A stretch of 64,000 bases of DNA from Leucobacter sp. L43 (GTDB lineage: Bacteria > Actinomycetota > Actinomycetes > Actinomycetales > Microbacteriaceae), in assembly GCF_016597785.1 (NCBI RefSeq), contig NZ_JAENJG010000003.1, forward strand, positions 310,001 to 374,000, written 5' to 3'. A model generated the notes under the pieces. It made no database searches and was not told where the DNA came from. It saw nothing but the letters and a program-made list of their open reading frames with translations. Positions 52,762 to 62,534 of this stretch are shown here, one piece after another. The stretch's first letter is position 1. The number at the start of each line of letters is the position of its first letter. Both the position numbers and the translations under genes were made by a program.

Positions 52762-55608
52762 GTGAAGGGTACGAAGAAACTCGTCATCGTCGAGTCACCG
52801 ACCAAGGCGAAGACCATCGGCGGCTACCTCGGAGACGACTACGAGGTCATTGCATCGGTCGGACACGTTCGTGATCTCGCCGAGCCATCGGCCCTGCCCG
52901 CGGAGCTCAAGAAGGGCGCATTCGGGAAGTTCGCGGTCGATGTCGAGAACGACTTCGCCCCGTACTACGTCGTCAACGACAACAAGCGCAAAACGGTCTC
53001 CGAGCTGAAGCGCGCGCTGAAGGGTGCCGACGAGCTGTGGCTCGCAACTGATGAGGACCGCGAGGGCGAGGCCATCGCGTGGCACCTCCTCGAGGTGCTC
53101 CAGCCCAAGGTGCCGGTGCATCGCATGGTGTTCCACGAGATCACGCAGGACGCCATCGAACAGGCCAAGCAGAACACGCGCGACCTCGACACGGCGCTGG
53201 TCGATGCGCAGGAGACGCGACGCATCCTCGATCGCCTGTACGGGTACGACATCTCTCCGGTGCTCTGGCGCAAGGTCGCGCCCAAGCTCTCCGCAGGCCG
53301 AGTGCAGTCGGCGGCGACGCGACTCGTCGTCGACCGCGAGCGCGAGCGCCAGGCGTTCCGCGCTGCCGAGTACTGGGACCTCACCGCGACCTTCCGACCC
53401 GACGACAGCGCTACCGACACCACGGCGTTCCAAGCCAGGCTCGTACGGCTCGACGCCCAGCGCGTCGCCACCGGCGGCGACTTCGGCGACGACGGCAACC
53501 TGACGGCTCGTGCGTCGAAGGCGGGGGTCATTCCGCTGGAGCAGGAGCGTGCCGAGCGCCTCGCATCCCTGCTCGCTGCGGACGCCAGGGGAGAAGTCGT
53601 CTCCGTCGAGACGAAGCCGCACACGCGTCGCCCTGCAGCGCCGTTCACCACGTCGACGCTGCAGCAGGAGGCCTCTCGCAAGCTCCGCTACAGCTCACGG
53701 CAGACGATGTCGTTCGCGCAGTCGCTGTATGAGAACGGCTACATCACGTACATGCGTACCGACTCGCCCTCGCTCTCGAAGCAGGCAGTGCAGGCGGCCC
53801 GGTCGCAGGCTGCGGAACTGTACGGCGCGCAGACGCTGCCCGAGAAGCCGCGCGTGTACACGGGCAAGTCGAAGGGCGCCCAGGAGGCGCACGAGGCGAT
53901 CCGGCCGGCCGGTGAAGTGTTCCAGCGTCCGAGCTCTCTCAAGGGGAAGCTCACGCAGGGCGAATTCGCGTTGTACGAGTTGATCTGGAAACGCACGGTT
54001 GCCAGCCAGATGGCAGACGCCAAGGGCTCCACCGACACCGTGACCCTCTCGGCACAGGTGTCGGAGGCCGGAAGCGCTGCACCGACCGCTGCGGAATTCA
54101 CCACCAGTGGCACCGTCATTACCTTCCCCGGATTCCTCCTCGCATACGAGGAAGGCCGCGATGAGAACCGCGGCGACAAGTCCGGCGATCAGAATGCGAA
54201 GCTCCCGCAGTTGTCCTCGGGTCAGGGGCTCGGCATCGAAGAGCCGACCGCGAAGGGCCACGAGACGAGCCCGCCGCCGCGCTACACGGAGGCCAGCCTC
54301 ACCAAGCGACTCGAAGAACTCGGCATCGGCCGTCCGTCGACGTACGCCGCGATCATCAGCACGATCATGGATCGCGGTTACGTCACGAAAAAGGGGCAGG
54401 CGCTCGTTCCCAGCTGGATCGCCTTCTCCGTCGTACGACTCCTGGAAGAGCACTTCAGCGAGCTCGTCGACTACGACTTCACAGCCGAGATGGAGAACGA
54501 CCTCGACCGCATCGCTTCGGGCGAGGCGGATCGCGGCAAATGGCTCGGCGAATTCTACTTCGGCACCGACGCGCACCCCGGCCTGCGCGGCGTCGTCGAC
54601 AACCTGGGCGAGATCGACGCGCGTGCGATCAACACGATCAAGATCGATGATGAGATCTCGCTCCGCAACGGCAAGTACGGCCCGTACCTCGAGGTCTTCG
54701 ACGACAAGTGCGAGGTCGATGAAGACGGCGTGGTGAAGCCGCGCAGCGTCAACATCCCCGACGGCCTCGCGCCCGATGAACTGACGCCTGCCAGAGCCCA
54801 CGAGCTCGCCGACGCCGAACCGGCCGAGGATCGCGTCGTCGGTCTCCACCCGCAGACTTCGAAGCGCATCGTCGCGAAGAACGGACGCTTCGGTCCCTAC
54901 GTCACCGAGCTCCCCGATGAGGGCGAGGAACTGCCGAAGGGCCAGAAACCCCGCACGGCGTCCCTGTTCAAGAGCATGGACCCCGCCACGATCGAGCTTG
55001 ACAGCGCGGTCGCGCTGCTCGACCTTCCCCGTGTCGTCGGAGTGGACCCCGAGTCCGAGGCTGAGATCACCGCGCAGAACGGGCGCTACGGCCCGTACCT
55101 GAAGAAGGGAAGCGACACGCGATCGCTTCCGAGCGAGGATGCGATCTTCTCGATCGATCTCGCCGGAGCCCAGGAGTTGTTCGCTCAGCCCAAGTACGGC
55201 GCCAAGCGCGCGTCGAGCGCGCTGAAGGAATTCGATGCCGACCCCGTGAGCGGCAAGCCGATCAAGGTCAAGGACGGCCGTTTCGGTCCGTACGTCACCG
55301 ACGGTGAGACGAACGCGACGATCCCGCGCGGTGACAGCGTGGACGAGATCGATTTCGCCCGCGCCGTCGAGCTCCTGGCGATCAAGCGCGCGAAGGGCCC
55401 CGCGAAGAAGAAGGCTCCCGCGCGGAAGCCCGCGGCGAAGAAGGCGGCGGCGAAAAAGCCTGCAGCGAAGAAGCCGGCGACGAAGAAGCCTGCAGCGAAG
55501 AAGTCCGCTTCGGGCGCGAAGGCAGTGGACCCGGCGCGGTCGGCAGCTGCGAAGAAGGCGGCGGCGACCCGAGCCGCGAACCGAGCTGCCGCAGAGTCCC
55601 AGGCATAA
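52762..55608 (+). CDS. topA: DNA topoisomerase I
   Basis: This 948-residue type IA topoisomerase relaxes negative supercoils. It has a Toprim domain (KLVIVESPTKAKTIGGYL; WLATDEDREGEAIAWHL), the active-site tyrosine in ENGYITYMRTDSPSLS, and HEAIRPAG. Four glycine-rich C-terminal repeats follow, each with (N/D)G(R/K)(F/Y)GPY (NGKYGPYL, NGRFGPYV, NGRYGPYL, DGRFGPYV). A Lys/Ala tail (AAKKPAAKKPATKKPAAKK) replaces zinc fingers, as in mycobacterial enzymes. The GTG has GAAGGAG 5 nt upstream. The frame is open 61 codons earlier but those are not conserved in type. Confidence 0.97.
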   Translation: MKGTKKLVIVESPTKAKTIGGYLGDDYEVIASVGHVRDLAEPSALPAELKKGAFGKFAVDVENDFAPYYVVNDNKRKTVSELKRALKGADELWLATDEDREGEAIAWHLLEVLQPKVPVHRMVFHEITQDAIEQAKQNTRDLDTALVDAQETRRILDRLYGYDISPVLWRKVAPKLSAGRVQSAATRLVVDRERERQAFRAAEYWDLTATFRPDDSATDTTAFQARLVRLDAQRVATGGDFGDDGNLTARASKAGVIPLEQERAERLASLLAADARGEVVSVETKPHTRRPAAPFTTSTLQQEASRKLRYSSRQTMSFAQSLYENGYITYMRTDSPSLSKQAVQAARSQAAELYGAQTLPEKPRVYTGKSKGAQEAHEAIRPAGEVFQRPSSLKGKLTQGEFALYELIWKRTVASQMADAKGSTDTVTLSAQVSEAGSAAPTAAEFTTSGTVITFPGFLLAYEEGRDENRGDKSGDQNAKLPQLSSGQGLGIEEPTAKGHETSPPPRYTEASLTKRLEELGIGRPSTYAAIISTIMDRGYVTKKGQALVPSWIAFSVVRLLEEHFSELVDYDFTAEMENDLDRIASGEADRGKWLGEFYFGTDAHPGLRGVVDNLGEIDARAINTIKIDDEISLRNGKYGPYLEVFDDKCEVDEDGVVKPRSVNIPDGLAPDELTPARAHELADAEPAEDRVVGLHPQTSKRIVAKNGRFGPYVTELPDEGEELPKGQKPRTASLFKSMDPATIELDSAVALLDLPRVVGVDPESEAEITAQNGRYGPYLKKGSDTRSLPSEDAIFSIDLAGAQELFAQPKYGAKRASSALKEFDADPVSGKPIKVKDGRFGPYVTDGETNATIPRGDSVDEIDFARAVELLAIKRAKGPAKKKAPARKPAAKKAAAKKPAAKKPATKKPAAKKSASGAKAVDPARSAAAKKAAATRAANRAAAESQA

Positions 55609-55644
55609 CGACGAGTGCGGCCGCGTGCGGTCGCGGAGGAGCAC

Positions 55645-56277
55645 ATGAGCGGAACCTTCATCACCCTCGAAGGCGGCGACGGCGCGGGGAAGACGACGCA
55701 GGCGGAGTTGCTCGAGCAGTGGCTCGAGGGCCGCGGGCTCGAAGTCGTCCGCACCCGTGAGCCGGGCGGCACTCGTCTCGGAACCGAAGTGCGTCGCCTC
55801 CTGTTGCACGGAGGCGACGAGATCGGAGAGGTCGACGTGCGCACTGAAGCCCTGCTCTACGCCGCAGACCGCGCCCAGCACGTCGCAAAGGTCGTGCGCC
55901 CCGCCCTCGAGCGGGACGCAGTGGTGGTGCAGGACCGGTACATCGACTCCTCCCTGGCGTACCAGGGGGCGGGGCGCGTGCTCGACGTCGACGAGGTGCG
56001 CCGCATCAGCGAGTGGGCGACCGGGGGACTTTGGCCGGACCTGACGATTCTGCTCGACCTCGACCCCGAGACCAGCTCCGGCCGCCGCCGCGACCGCGGT
56101 GGGAGCAGCGACCGCCTCGAGTCAGAAGCAGTGGAGTTCCATACGGCGGTGCGCGACGGCTTCCGTGCGCTCGCGAAGGCGGACCCGCACCGCTTCTTCA
56201 CCATCGACGCTGCACTGCCCGTCGATGAGATCCACACGCGCATCGTGGGACGCGTCTCCGGGTTCCTCACGCGCTGA
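55645..56277 (+). CDS. tmk: Thymidylate kinase
   Basis: This 210-residue kinase phosphorylates dTMP to dTDP. It has the P-loop TLEGGDGAGKTTQAELL, the DR(Y) motif QDRYIDSSLAYQGAGR, TREPGGTRLGTEVRRLL and a lid with RRRDRGGSSDRLESE. GGAGGA lies 5 nt before the ATG. It follows topA by 36 bp. In many actinobacteria holB comes next; here a repeat-rich 295-bp gap and the convergent purL follow instead. Confidence 0.96.
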   Translation: MSGTFITLEGGDGAGKTTQAELLEQWLEGRGLEVVRTREPGGTRLGTEVRRLLLHGGDEIGEVDVRTEALLYAADRAQHVAKVVRPALERDAVVVQDRYIDSSLAYQGAGRVLDVDEVRRISEWATGGLWPDLTILLDLDPETSSGRRRDRGGSSDRLESEAVEFHTAVRDGFRALAKADPHRFFTIDAALPVDEIHTRIVGRVSGFLTR

Positions 56278-56294
56278 ACCGCTTCACCGGTAAG

Positions 56295-56362
56295 AGATCG
56301 CGCTTCGGTGAGCAGATTTCCAAAGAAAACGTCTCACCGAAGCGCGATCTCCCACCGAAGCC
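56295..56362 (-). repeat. Intergenic hairpin element, copy C (minus orientation)
   Basis: AGATCGCGCTTCGGTGAG (56295-56312) and its exact reverse complement (56333-56350) flank a 20-nt loop. The extra half-copy present in A and B lies at 56351-56362, so read on the minus strand the order matches them. In that orientation it lies downstream of purL; it also lies just after tmk. Stem bases differ from copy B but stay paired, as expected for selection on a hairpin. Confidence 0.8.
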
Positions 56363-56374
56363 ATCCGCACCCTG

Positions 56375-56587
56375 GCCACCGCGGTCGCCGGCCGAACGCG
56401 GTGCATTCAGCCGATGACCGCCGCCCCGAGCTTCGCTCCGTGGGCTGGCGCTGTAGCGCCACCGCGGTCGCCGGCCGAACGCGATGCGTTCAGCCGATGA
56501 CCGCCACCCCGCGCTTCGCTCCGTGGGCTGGCGCTGCAGCGCCACCGCGGTCGCCTGCCGAACGCGATGCGTTCAGCCGATGACCGC
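56375..56587 (-). repeat. 83-bp tandem repeats duplicating the purL 3' end
   Basis: Units start at 56375, 56458 and 56541 (the third is partial). On the minus strand each unit carries GCGGTCATCGGCTGA, the last purL codons and stop, then a GCATCGCGTTCGG-type tail and a GC palindrome. The joining segment CACGGAGCGAAGCG...GTGGCGG (56501-56525; a variant at 56418-56442) matches the joint in the response-regulator repeat at 29072-29096 in 22 of 25 bases. The repeat fills most of the tmk-purL gap. Confidence 0.9.
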
Positions 56588-58903
56588 GCCAAAACGATCG
56601 GGAAGGGTGGCGCGAGAAGCGGCGCCGAGCTCGGAGAGCGGCAGGGTGAAGCGATCCTGCACCTCGATCGCGGCATCCGCCCCCGCGCCGTCCGTGACAC
56701 CGATGCGCAGCACCGGGAAATCGCGGCCCGAGCAGAGCCCGCGGAACTTCACCTCTTCCTCGTGCGGCACCGCGACGAGCACGCGTGCCTGAGATTCCGA
56801 GAAGAGGGCAGCGGTGGCATCGACGTCGTCGCGCGACATGATCTCCTCGATCCACACACGGGCACCGACGCCGAAGCGAAGCGCGCCATCGGTGAGTGCC
56901 TGAGCGAGGCCGCCCTCCGAAAGATCCACCGCCCCGGAGATGAGTCCGCCCTGTGCGCCCGCGTGCAGAAGCTCGGCGAGCGCGCGCTCCTCGGCCAGGG
57001 AAGCGATCGGCGGGCGGCCGCCGAGGTGATCGTGCACGGTCTCGGCCCAGGCCGACCCGTCGAGCTCGTCGCGGGTGGTGCCGAGCAGGTAGAGGTGCTC
57101 GCCCTGATCCTGCCATCCGCTGGGCACGCGGCGCGCGACGTCATCGATGATGCCGAGCACGCCGACGACGGGCGTCGGATAGATCGGGGTGTCGCCGGTC
57201 TGGTTGTAGAGCGAGACGTTGCCGCCGGTGACGGGCACCTCGAGAGCGAGGCACGCATCCGAGAGTCCTTCGACCGAGCGTGAGAACTGCCACATGACCT
57301 CGGGGTTCTCGGGGCTGCCGAAGTTCAGGCAGTCGGTGACGGCGGTGGGAACGGCGCCGGACGTGGCGACGTTGCGGTACGCCTCGGCGAGCGCGAGCTG
57401 CGAGCCGACGTACGGGTCGAGCTGGCAGTAACGGCCGTTCGCATCGGTGGCGATGGCCACGCCGAGGCCGCTCTCCTCATCGACGCGGATCATGCCTGCG
57501 CCGTCGGGGAACGCGAGCGCCGTGTTGCCGAGCACGTACTTGTCGTACTGGTTCGTCACCCACGAGACATCGGCCTGGTTGGGCGATGCGGCGACGGCGA
57601 TCATCTGCGAGCGCAGGTCATCGCCGGAGTCCGAACGCGCCAGGCCAGAGGCGTTGACGCCGGAAGCCTGCAGCGCATCGATCCATGCGGGGTAATCGAC
57701 GGGGCGCTCGTAGACGGGGCCGTCGACGGCCACAGTCGAAGGATCGACGTTGACGATCTCCTCACCGCGCCAGTTGATGACGAGGCGGCCGGTGTCGGTG
57801 ACCTCGCCGAGCACGCTCGTCTCGACGTCCCACTTCGCGGTCACGGCGAGGAACGCGTCGAGCTTGTCGGGGTGCACGACCGCCATCATGCGCTCCTGGC
57901 TCTCCGACATGAGGATCTCCTCGGCCGTGAGCGACGGATCGCGCAGCAGCACGCTGTCGAGCTCGATGAACATGCCGCCGTCGCCGTTCGCCGCGAGCTC
58001 GGAGGTCGCGCACGAGATGCCAGCGGCGCCGAGATCCTGAATCCCCTCGACGAGCTCATCGCGGAAGAGCTCGAGGCAGCACTCGATGAGCACCTTCTCG
58101 GCGAACGGATCACCGACCTGCACGGCCGGGCGCTTGGTCGGCCCGCCCTCGCTGAAGCTGTCGGAGGCGAGGATCGACGCCCCGCCGATGCCGTCGCCAC
58201 CCGTGCGAGCGCCGAAGAGCACGACCTTGTTGCCGGCGCCGGAGGCGTTCGCGAGGTGCAGATCCTCGTGGCGCAGTACGCCGACGCCGAGCGCGTTGAC
58301 GAGCGGGTTCGCCTGGTAGACGCTGTCGAAGACCGTCTCGCCGCCCAGGTTCGGGAGGCCGAGGCAGTTGGCGTACGACGAGATGCCCGAGACGACGCCG
58401 TGCACGACGCGTGCCGTATCCGGGTCATCGATCGCGCCGAAGCGCAGCTGATCCATGACCGCGACGGGGCGAGCCCCCATCGAGATGATGTCGCGGATGA
58501 TGCCGCCGACGCCGGTCGCGGCTCCCTGGAACGGCTCGATGTACGAGGGGTGGTTGTGGCTCTCGACCTTGAAGGTCACTGCCCAGCCCTCGCCGATGTC
58601 GATGACGCCGGCATTCTCACCCATGCCGACGAGCAGACGCTCGCGCATCTTGTCGTTGACCTTCTGGCCGAACTGCCGGAGGTAGATCTTCGACGACTTG
58701 TACGAGCAGTGCTCCGACCACATCACCGAGTACATGGCGAGCTCGCCGGAGGTGGGGCGCCGGCCGAGGATCTCGCGGATGCGGTCGTACTCGTCGGGCT
58801 TCAACCCGAGTGCGCCGTACGGCTGCTCCTTCTCGGGCGTCGCGATCGCATCGGCGACCGTGTCGGGGCGGGGGCCGCTCTGGGTGGCGTCGATGTCTGT
58901 CAC
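56573..58903 (-). CDS. purL: Phosphoribosylformylglycinamidine synthase, large subunit
   Basis: This 776-residue enzyme makes FGAM from FGAR, glutamine-derived ammonia and ATP in purine synthesis, working with PurS and PurQ encoded elsewhere. Motifs are [77 protein letters not shown] and a C-terminal half with [10 protein letters not shown]. The frame is open to 59209, but the GTG at 58903 has GGAG 11 nt upstream and gives the usual length. The last codons are repeated twice downstream. Confidence 0.96.
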   Translation of the reverse strand: MTDIDATQSGPRPDTVADAIATPEKEQPYGALGLKPDEYDRIREILGRRPTSGELAMYSVMWSEHCSYKSSKIYLRQFGQKVNDKMRERLLVGMGENAGVIDIGEGWAVTFKVESHNHPSYIEPFQGAATGVGGIIRDIISMGARPVAVMDQLRFGAIDDPDTARVVHGVVSGISSYANCLGLPNLGGETVFDSVYQANPLVNALGVGVLRHEDLHLANASGAGNKVVLFGARTGGDGIGGASILASDSFSEGGPTKRPAVQVGDPFAEKVLIECCLELFRDELVEGIQDLGAAGISCATSELAANGDGGMFIELDSVLLRDPSLTAEEILMSESQERMMAVVHPDKLDAFLAVTAKWDVETSVLGEVTDTGRLVINWRGEEIVNVDPSTVAVDGPVYERPVDYPAWIDALQASGVNASGLARSDSGDDLRSQMIAVAASPNQADVSWVTNQYDKYVLGNTALAFPDGAGMIRVDEESGLGVAIATDANGRYCQLDPYVGSQLALAEAYRNVATSGAVPTAVTDCLNFGSPENPEVMWQFSRSVEGLSDACLALEVPVTGGNVSLYNQTGDTPIYPTPVVGVLGIIDDVARRVPSGWQDQGEHLYLLGTTRDELDGSAWAETVHDHLGGRPPIASLAEERALAELLHAGAQGGLISGAVDLSEGGLAQALTDGALRFGVGARVWIEEIMSRDDVDATAALFSESQARVLVAVPHEEEVKFRGLCSGRDFPVLRIGVTDGAGADAAIEVQDRFTLPLSELGAASRATLPDRFGAVIG

Positions 58904-59050
58904 GCTCGATGTGCTCCGTGGATCGGGGGTGGTTTCGGCGCACGGGAGCGCCGAACGTACGGGGTTCAGTCTACGTGGTCGCGTCACCCGGCTCGTCCCG
59001 TACTGCTCCCTCGTCGCGGGAGCATTCCCGAGCCCGCAGGGCTGACAGTC

Positions 59051-59056
59051 TAGGGT
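59051..59056 (+). promoter_or_regulatory. -10 box of the six-TM membrane protein gene
   Basis: TAGGGT lies 35 bp before the ATG at 59092, with TTCCCG at 59026-59031 as a weak -35. Confidence 0.4.
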
Positions 59057-59091
59057 GGAGATTGTCAGCAGATCAGGGGAGACTGAACGCC

Positions 59092-60168
59092 ATGAGCGAT
59101 CCGAATACTCACGCAGCAGGCCAGACGCCCGTTCCGCAGCCGAGCGATCATGCGCAGGCCCCGTCGTACACGCCGGACGGAGCGCGCCAGGCGTCGCGGC
59201 AGGCCGCACGGCCCGCGGCGGGCCCGGCCTCCGGGGCGGCGAATCAGCAGCGCAAGCTCTCGACCTTCTTGAAGGTCAGCATCATTCTGCTCGCCGGTCT
59301 GACCATCGCCTCGATCTCGTTGCTGTTCATCGGTGACTTCGAGGGCAAATTCGAGCGCGTCTTCTCGACGTTCGCGCTGTTCGCGGTCTTCGTCATCTTC
59401 ACGGCGCTCGACACGCGGCGGGAGCAGAAGTCCGAGTGGTACGCGCCGGTCGCCCTCATCGCGAACGCCTACATCCTCGGCCTGCTGATGATCGTCATCT
59501 GGATGACGCCTTACAACCCGTACTCCTTGCTCTGGGAGATCTTCTGGAAGTCGTTCTTCGTGATTCTCGTCACGCGACTGGTCATCCTCTGCGCGCAGCT
59601 TCTGCTGCGGGTCGGAGCCGAGCGCTCCGAGACGATCACGCGGTTCGCCTTCGTGACGAGCGTGCTCGCGGTGCTCTCGGGCATTCTGTTCACCGCGCCG
59701 GTCGGCATCGAGGCATTCGAGCTCAATGTGCCGGATATGTACTGGAAGATCGCGACCGCGATCCTGATCCTGACCGCGCTCGGCCTGTCGATCACCCTGC
59801 TGCTCCGCTGGTTCTTCGGCGCGGATGAGCGTGATGCGGCTCGAGCCGCTCGCGGCAGCATGCGCCAGGGCGCGCCGGCGCCGTACATCGCGCAGCAGCC
59901 CCACGGGCGCGCGCAGCAGCAGCGAGCGCAGCAGCAGAACTCCCAGGCGCAGCAGCAAGCCCAGATGCAGCAGCAACAAGCCCAGATGCAGCAGCAGCAT
60001 CAGTTGCAGCAGCAGTCCCAGCTGCAGCAGCCCCAGGCGCAGCCGAGCGGCCAATCCGAGCTGCTGCCCTGGCCGACCTTCGACGACGGCCGCCCGATTC
60101 CGGCCGGCCCAGACGGCCAGCCCGACTTCTCGGTGCCGGGCGCGCCTCGTCCGCCCCAGGCGAGGTAA
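59092..60168 (+). CDS. Six-helix membrane protein with Gln-rich tail, unknown function
   Basis: This 358-residue protein was not recognised. The first ~55 residues are hydrophilic (Pro/Gln/Ala). Six hydrophobic segments follow, for example [92 protein letters not shown] and [24 protein letters not shown]. The last ~110 residues are cytoplasmic-type and rich in Gln ([18 protein letters not shown]), ending with [32 protein letters not shown] lies about 11 nt before the ATG. The longer open frame upstream overlaps purL's start. It diverges from purL. Confidence 0.8.
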   Translation: MSDPNTHAAGQTPVPQPSDHAQAPSYTPDGARQASRQAARPAAGPASGAANQQRKLSTFLKVSIILLAGLTIASISLLFIGDFEGKFERVFSTFALFAVFVIFTALDTRREQKSEWYAPVALIANAYILGLLMIVIWMTPYNPYSLLWEIFWKSFFVILVTRLVILCAQLLLRVGAERSETITRFAFVTSVLAVLSGILFTAPVGIEAFELNVPDMYWKIATAILILTALGLSITLLLRWFFGADERDAARAARGSMRQGAPAPYIAQQPHGRAQQQRAQQQNSQAQQQAQMQQQQAQMQQQHQLQQQSQLQQPQAQPSGQSELLPWPTFDDGRPIPAGPDGQPDFSVPGAPRPPQAR

Positions 60169-60220
60169 CCGCCCGCGAGACAGGGCTGCGGCAATCCGGA
60201 GTTCATTCCGGGCCGTTCTT

Positions 60221-60280
60221 CACTGCTCCCTGGGCAGTGGGCTTCGATGAGATCGAGTGCCTACTGCACAGGGAGCAGTG
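60221..60280. repeat. Long imperfect hairpin (12 bp + mismatch + 9 bp + inner stem)
   Basis: CACTGCTCCCTG (60221-60232) pairs with 60269-60280. After one mismatch, GCAGTGGGC pairs with bases 60259-60267 (one G-U), and the loop closes with TCGAT/ATCGA. No T-run follows, so it is not a standard terminator. Confidence 0.7.
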
Positions 60281-60400
60281 GTCCGTCATGCACGGGATGC
60301 ACTCGCTCGGCTCCCTCCGGAGGCTCAAGAATTGAAATCCATAACACCCGTCTGACCGGGGGCGATGCCGATCTGATCGGCTGAGGCGAACCCCTTCGGC

Positions 60401-60437
60401 TTGAACATCAGATGAAACGTTGGCTAGGCTAACTCGG
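60401..60437 (+). promoter_or_regulatory. Promoter of the siderophore importer with a DtxR/IdeR-like box
   Basis: TTGAAC (60401-60406) and TAGGCT (60425-60430) are 18 bp apart. TTGGCTAGGCTAACTCGG (60420-60437) overlaps the -10 and matches 12 of 18 positions of the known DtxR/IdeR box (core TTAGGCTAACC). This predicts repression when iron is plentiful. Confidence 0.7.
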
Positions 60438-60522
60438 GGCCGCGAGAACGTGCGCGGCCGCTGCGATCCGATGCAGTCGTCGGCGCAGATCGATGAGACC
60501 CGAGACGAAAAGAGCAGCCATC

Positions 60523-61515
60523 GTGTCCACCCAGATGTTGCGCGGCGCGAGCTTCGCAGCCCTTGCCCTGACCGCTGCGTTCACGCTGTCGGCGTGCGCC
60601 CCCGGCGCGGAGGCGAACGAGGAGCAGGCCGCGCCGGCCGAGACCACGGTGACCATCACCGACAACCACGGCGAGGTCGAGGTCCCCGTGAACCCCGAGC
60701 GCGTCGTCGCGCTCGACAACCACGTGTTCGAGACCCTCGATGAGTGGGACGTTCCACTGGTCGCGGCTCCGAAGGGCATCATGGGCACCGCGTGGCCCGA
60801 CTACACGGACGACGCCGAGGTGGCAGACGTCGGGACGCATCGCGAGCCGGACCTCGAAGCCATCGTCGCCGCTCAGCCCGACCTCATCATCGGCGGCTAC
60901 CGCTTCTCCGAGTCGTACGACACGATCGTCGAGCAGAATCCCGACGCAGCCGTCATCGAGATCGCACCGCGCGACGGTGAGGACCCGATGGAGGAGCTCA
61001 AGCGCGAGACCGAGATTCTCGGGCAGATCTTCGATCGAGAGGACGAGGCCGCAGAGATCACGTCCGAGCTCGACCAGTCGATCGCCGATGCGAAGCAGGC
61101 CTACAACGGCACCGACTCCGTGATCGGGCTCATCACCTCGGGGGGAAAGATCGAGTTCGCCGCTCCCGTCACCGGCCGCAGCGTGGGGCCCGTGTTCTCG
61201 GCTCTCGGCCTGAAGCCCGCGATCGAGCAGCAGGCGGAGGACACGTCGCACGGCGACGACATCAGCGTCGAGGCGATCGCAGCGGCGAACCCCGACTGGA
61301 TCGTCGTGCTGGATCGCGATGCGTCATTCGCCGAACCAGAACCGGGAGCTGTGCCGGCGGATGAGCTGATCGCCGGCTCTGAAGCGCTGCAGGGTGTGAC
61401 GGCCGTCGAGCAGGATCAGATCGTGTACCTCGACTCCGACTTCTACCTGACGGAAGACATCCAGGCGTACACCGAGCTGTACGAACAACTGCAGGAGGCG
61501 TTCGCGGGCGCATGA
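60523..61515 (+). CDS. Iron-siderophore ABC transporter substrate-binding lipoprotein (FatB/YclQ-like)
   Basis: This 330-residue binding protein has lipobox TLSAC, with Cys25 as lipid attachment. It has the class III binding-protein layout: TVTITDNHGEVEVPVNPERVVALDNHVFETLDEWDVPLVA, then EPDLEAIVAAQPDLIIGGYRF, a long linking helix and PDWIVVLDRDASF. This is closest in style to FatB/YclQ proteins for catecholate siderophores such as petrobactin; the exact ligand is uncertain. The frame also allows an ATG at 60493; the GTG at 60523 is preferred because it gives a normal signal peptide and has AAAAGAG upstream. First gene of the importer operon. Confidence 0.87.
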   Translation: MSTQMLRGASFAALALTAAFTLSACAPGAEANEEQAAPAETTVTITDNHGEVEVPVNPERVVALDNHVFETLDEWDVPLVAAPKGIMGTAWPDYTDDAEVADVGTHREPDLEAIVAAQPDLIIGGYRFSESYDTIVEQNPDAAVIEIAPRDGEDPMEELKRETEILGQIFDREDEAAEITSELDQSIADAKQAYNGTDSVIGLITSGGKIEFAAPVTGRSVGPVFSALGLKPAIEQQAEDTSHGDDISVEAIAAANPDWIVVLDRDASFAEPEPGAVPADELIAGSEALQGVTAVEQDQIVYLDSDFYLTEDIQAYTELYEQLQEAFAGA

Positions 61516-62534
61516 GCGTGACGCAGCAGGCTGCGCCAGCAGCCAGGGACGGGGCCCGCACCGATGGTGCGGGCCCCGCTCGCCGTTCGCGCTGGAAGGG
61601 CTCCCTCGCGCTGGTCCTCGCGATCCTCATCGTCACGGGCCTGCTCGTCGCGTCGCTGCTCATCGGGGCGTACGACATCGCGGGCGGTGAGCGCGGCGGC
61701 GAGATGTTCTGGATCACCCGAGTGCCGCGCACCCTGGCTCTGGTGCTGGCCGGTGCGGCTCTGGCGACCAGCGGTCTCGTGATGCAGATGCTCACGCAGA
61801 ACCGCTTCGTCGACGCGACGACCTCCGGCACCACCGAATGGGCGGCGCTCGGACTCCTGCTCACGGTGCTGATCGCGCCCCAGGTTGGCCTCGTCGGCCG
61901 GATGATGATCGCCAGCCTCTCGGCGTTCGTCGGCACGCTCGTCTTCATGGCGATCCTGCGTCGCATCGTCATTCGCACGACGCTGGTGGTGCCGCTGATC
62001 GGGATCATGCTCGGCGCCGTGGTGAGCGCACTGACGACATTCCTCGCTGCGCAGTTCAACCTCCTGCAGATGATCGGCACCTGGTTCATGGGCAGTTTCA
62101 CGGCGGTGGTGCGCGGACGGTATGAGGTGCTCTGGATCGTCGCCATCGTCACGCTGCTGGTCTTCGTCCTCGCCGACCGCATCACCGTCGCCGGCCTCGG
62201 CAAAGATGTCGCGACGAGCGTCGGCGTGCGCTATGAAGTGGTGCTGGTCGCCGGCACGGCGCTCGTCGCGGTGGCGGCGGGAGTGACGACGGTGGTCGTC
62301 GGGTTCCTGCCGTTCCTCGGCCTCGTGGTGCCCAACGTCGTCGCCATGATCCGCGGCGATCACGTGCGCAGCAACCTGCCATGGGTGTGCCTCGGCGGCA
62401 TCGCACTCGTGACCGTATGCGATTTAATCGGGCGCACCGTGCGCATGCCGTTCGAGGTGCCCGTCTCCATGGTGCTCGGCATCGTCGGATCGGCGGCCTT
62501 CATCACGATTCTGCTGAGGCAGCGCAATGCGTAG
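61512..62534 (+). CDS. Iron-siderophore ABC transporter permease (FecCD type, first subunit)
   Basis: This 340-residue inner-membrane permease of the BtuC/FecCD family has about nine to ten helices. Signs are the N-terminal FWITRVPRTLALVLAGAALATSGLVMQMLTQNRFVDATTSGTTEWAALGLLL and the coupling-loop and following helix region TVVVGFLPFLGLVVPNVVAMIRGDHVRSNLPWVCLGG. The ATG overlaps the binding-protein stop (ATGA). It is YclN-like and should pair with the next permease. Confidence 0.92.
   Translation: MSVTQQAAPAARDGARTDGAGPARRSRWKGSLALVLAILIVTGLLVASLLIGAYDIAGGERGGEMFWITRVPRTLALVLAGAALATSGLVMQMLTQNRFVDATTSGTTEWAALGLLLTVLIAPQVGLVGRMMIASLSAFVGTLVFMAILRRIVIRTTLVVPLIGIMLGAVVSALTTFLAAQFNLLQMIGTWFMGSFTAVVRGRYEVLWIVAIVTLLVFVLADRITVAGLGKDVATSVGVRYEVVLVAGTALVAVAAGVTTVVVGFLPFLGLVVPNVVAMIRGDHVRSNLPWVCLGGIALVTVCDLIGRTVRMPFEVPVSMVLGIVGSAAFITILLRQRNA

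Larger units (their letters stand above)
60169..60522 (+). other. 354-bp noncoding region with structured DNA and an iron-regulated promoter
   Basis: No gene is seen. The region contains a small CCGGA/TCCGG hairpin near 60196, a large hairpin at 60221-60280, and the promoter and DtxR-like box at 60401-60437. The stretch 60281-60400 shows no clear signal beyond GGCTCC/GGAGGC pairing potential near 60311. The hairpin region may be the 3' end of the membrane-protein transcript or a separate small RNA. Confidence 0.6.

Noticed and set aside
56375-56587. CRISPR-like array
   Set aside because: The units are head-to-tail repeats without unique spacers and contain the purL stop codon; no cas gene is present.
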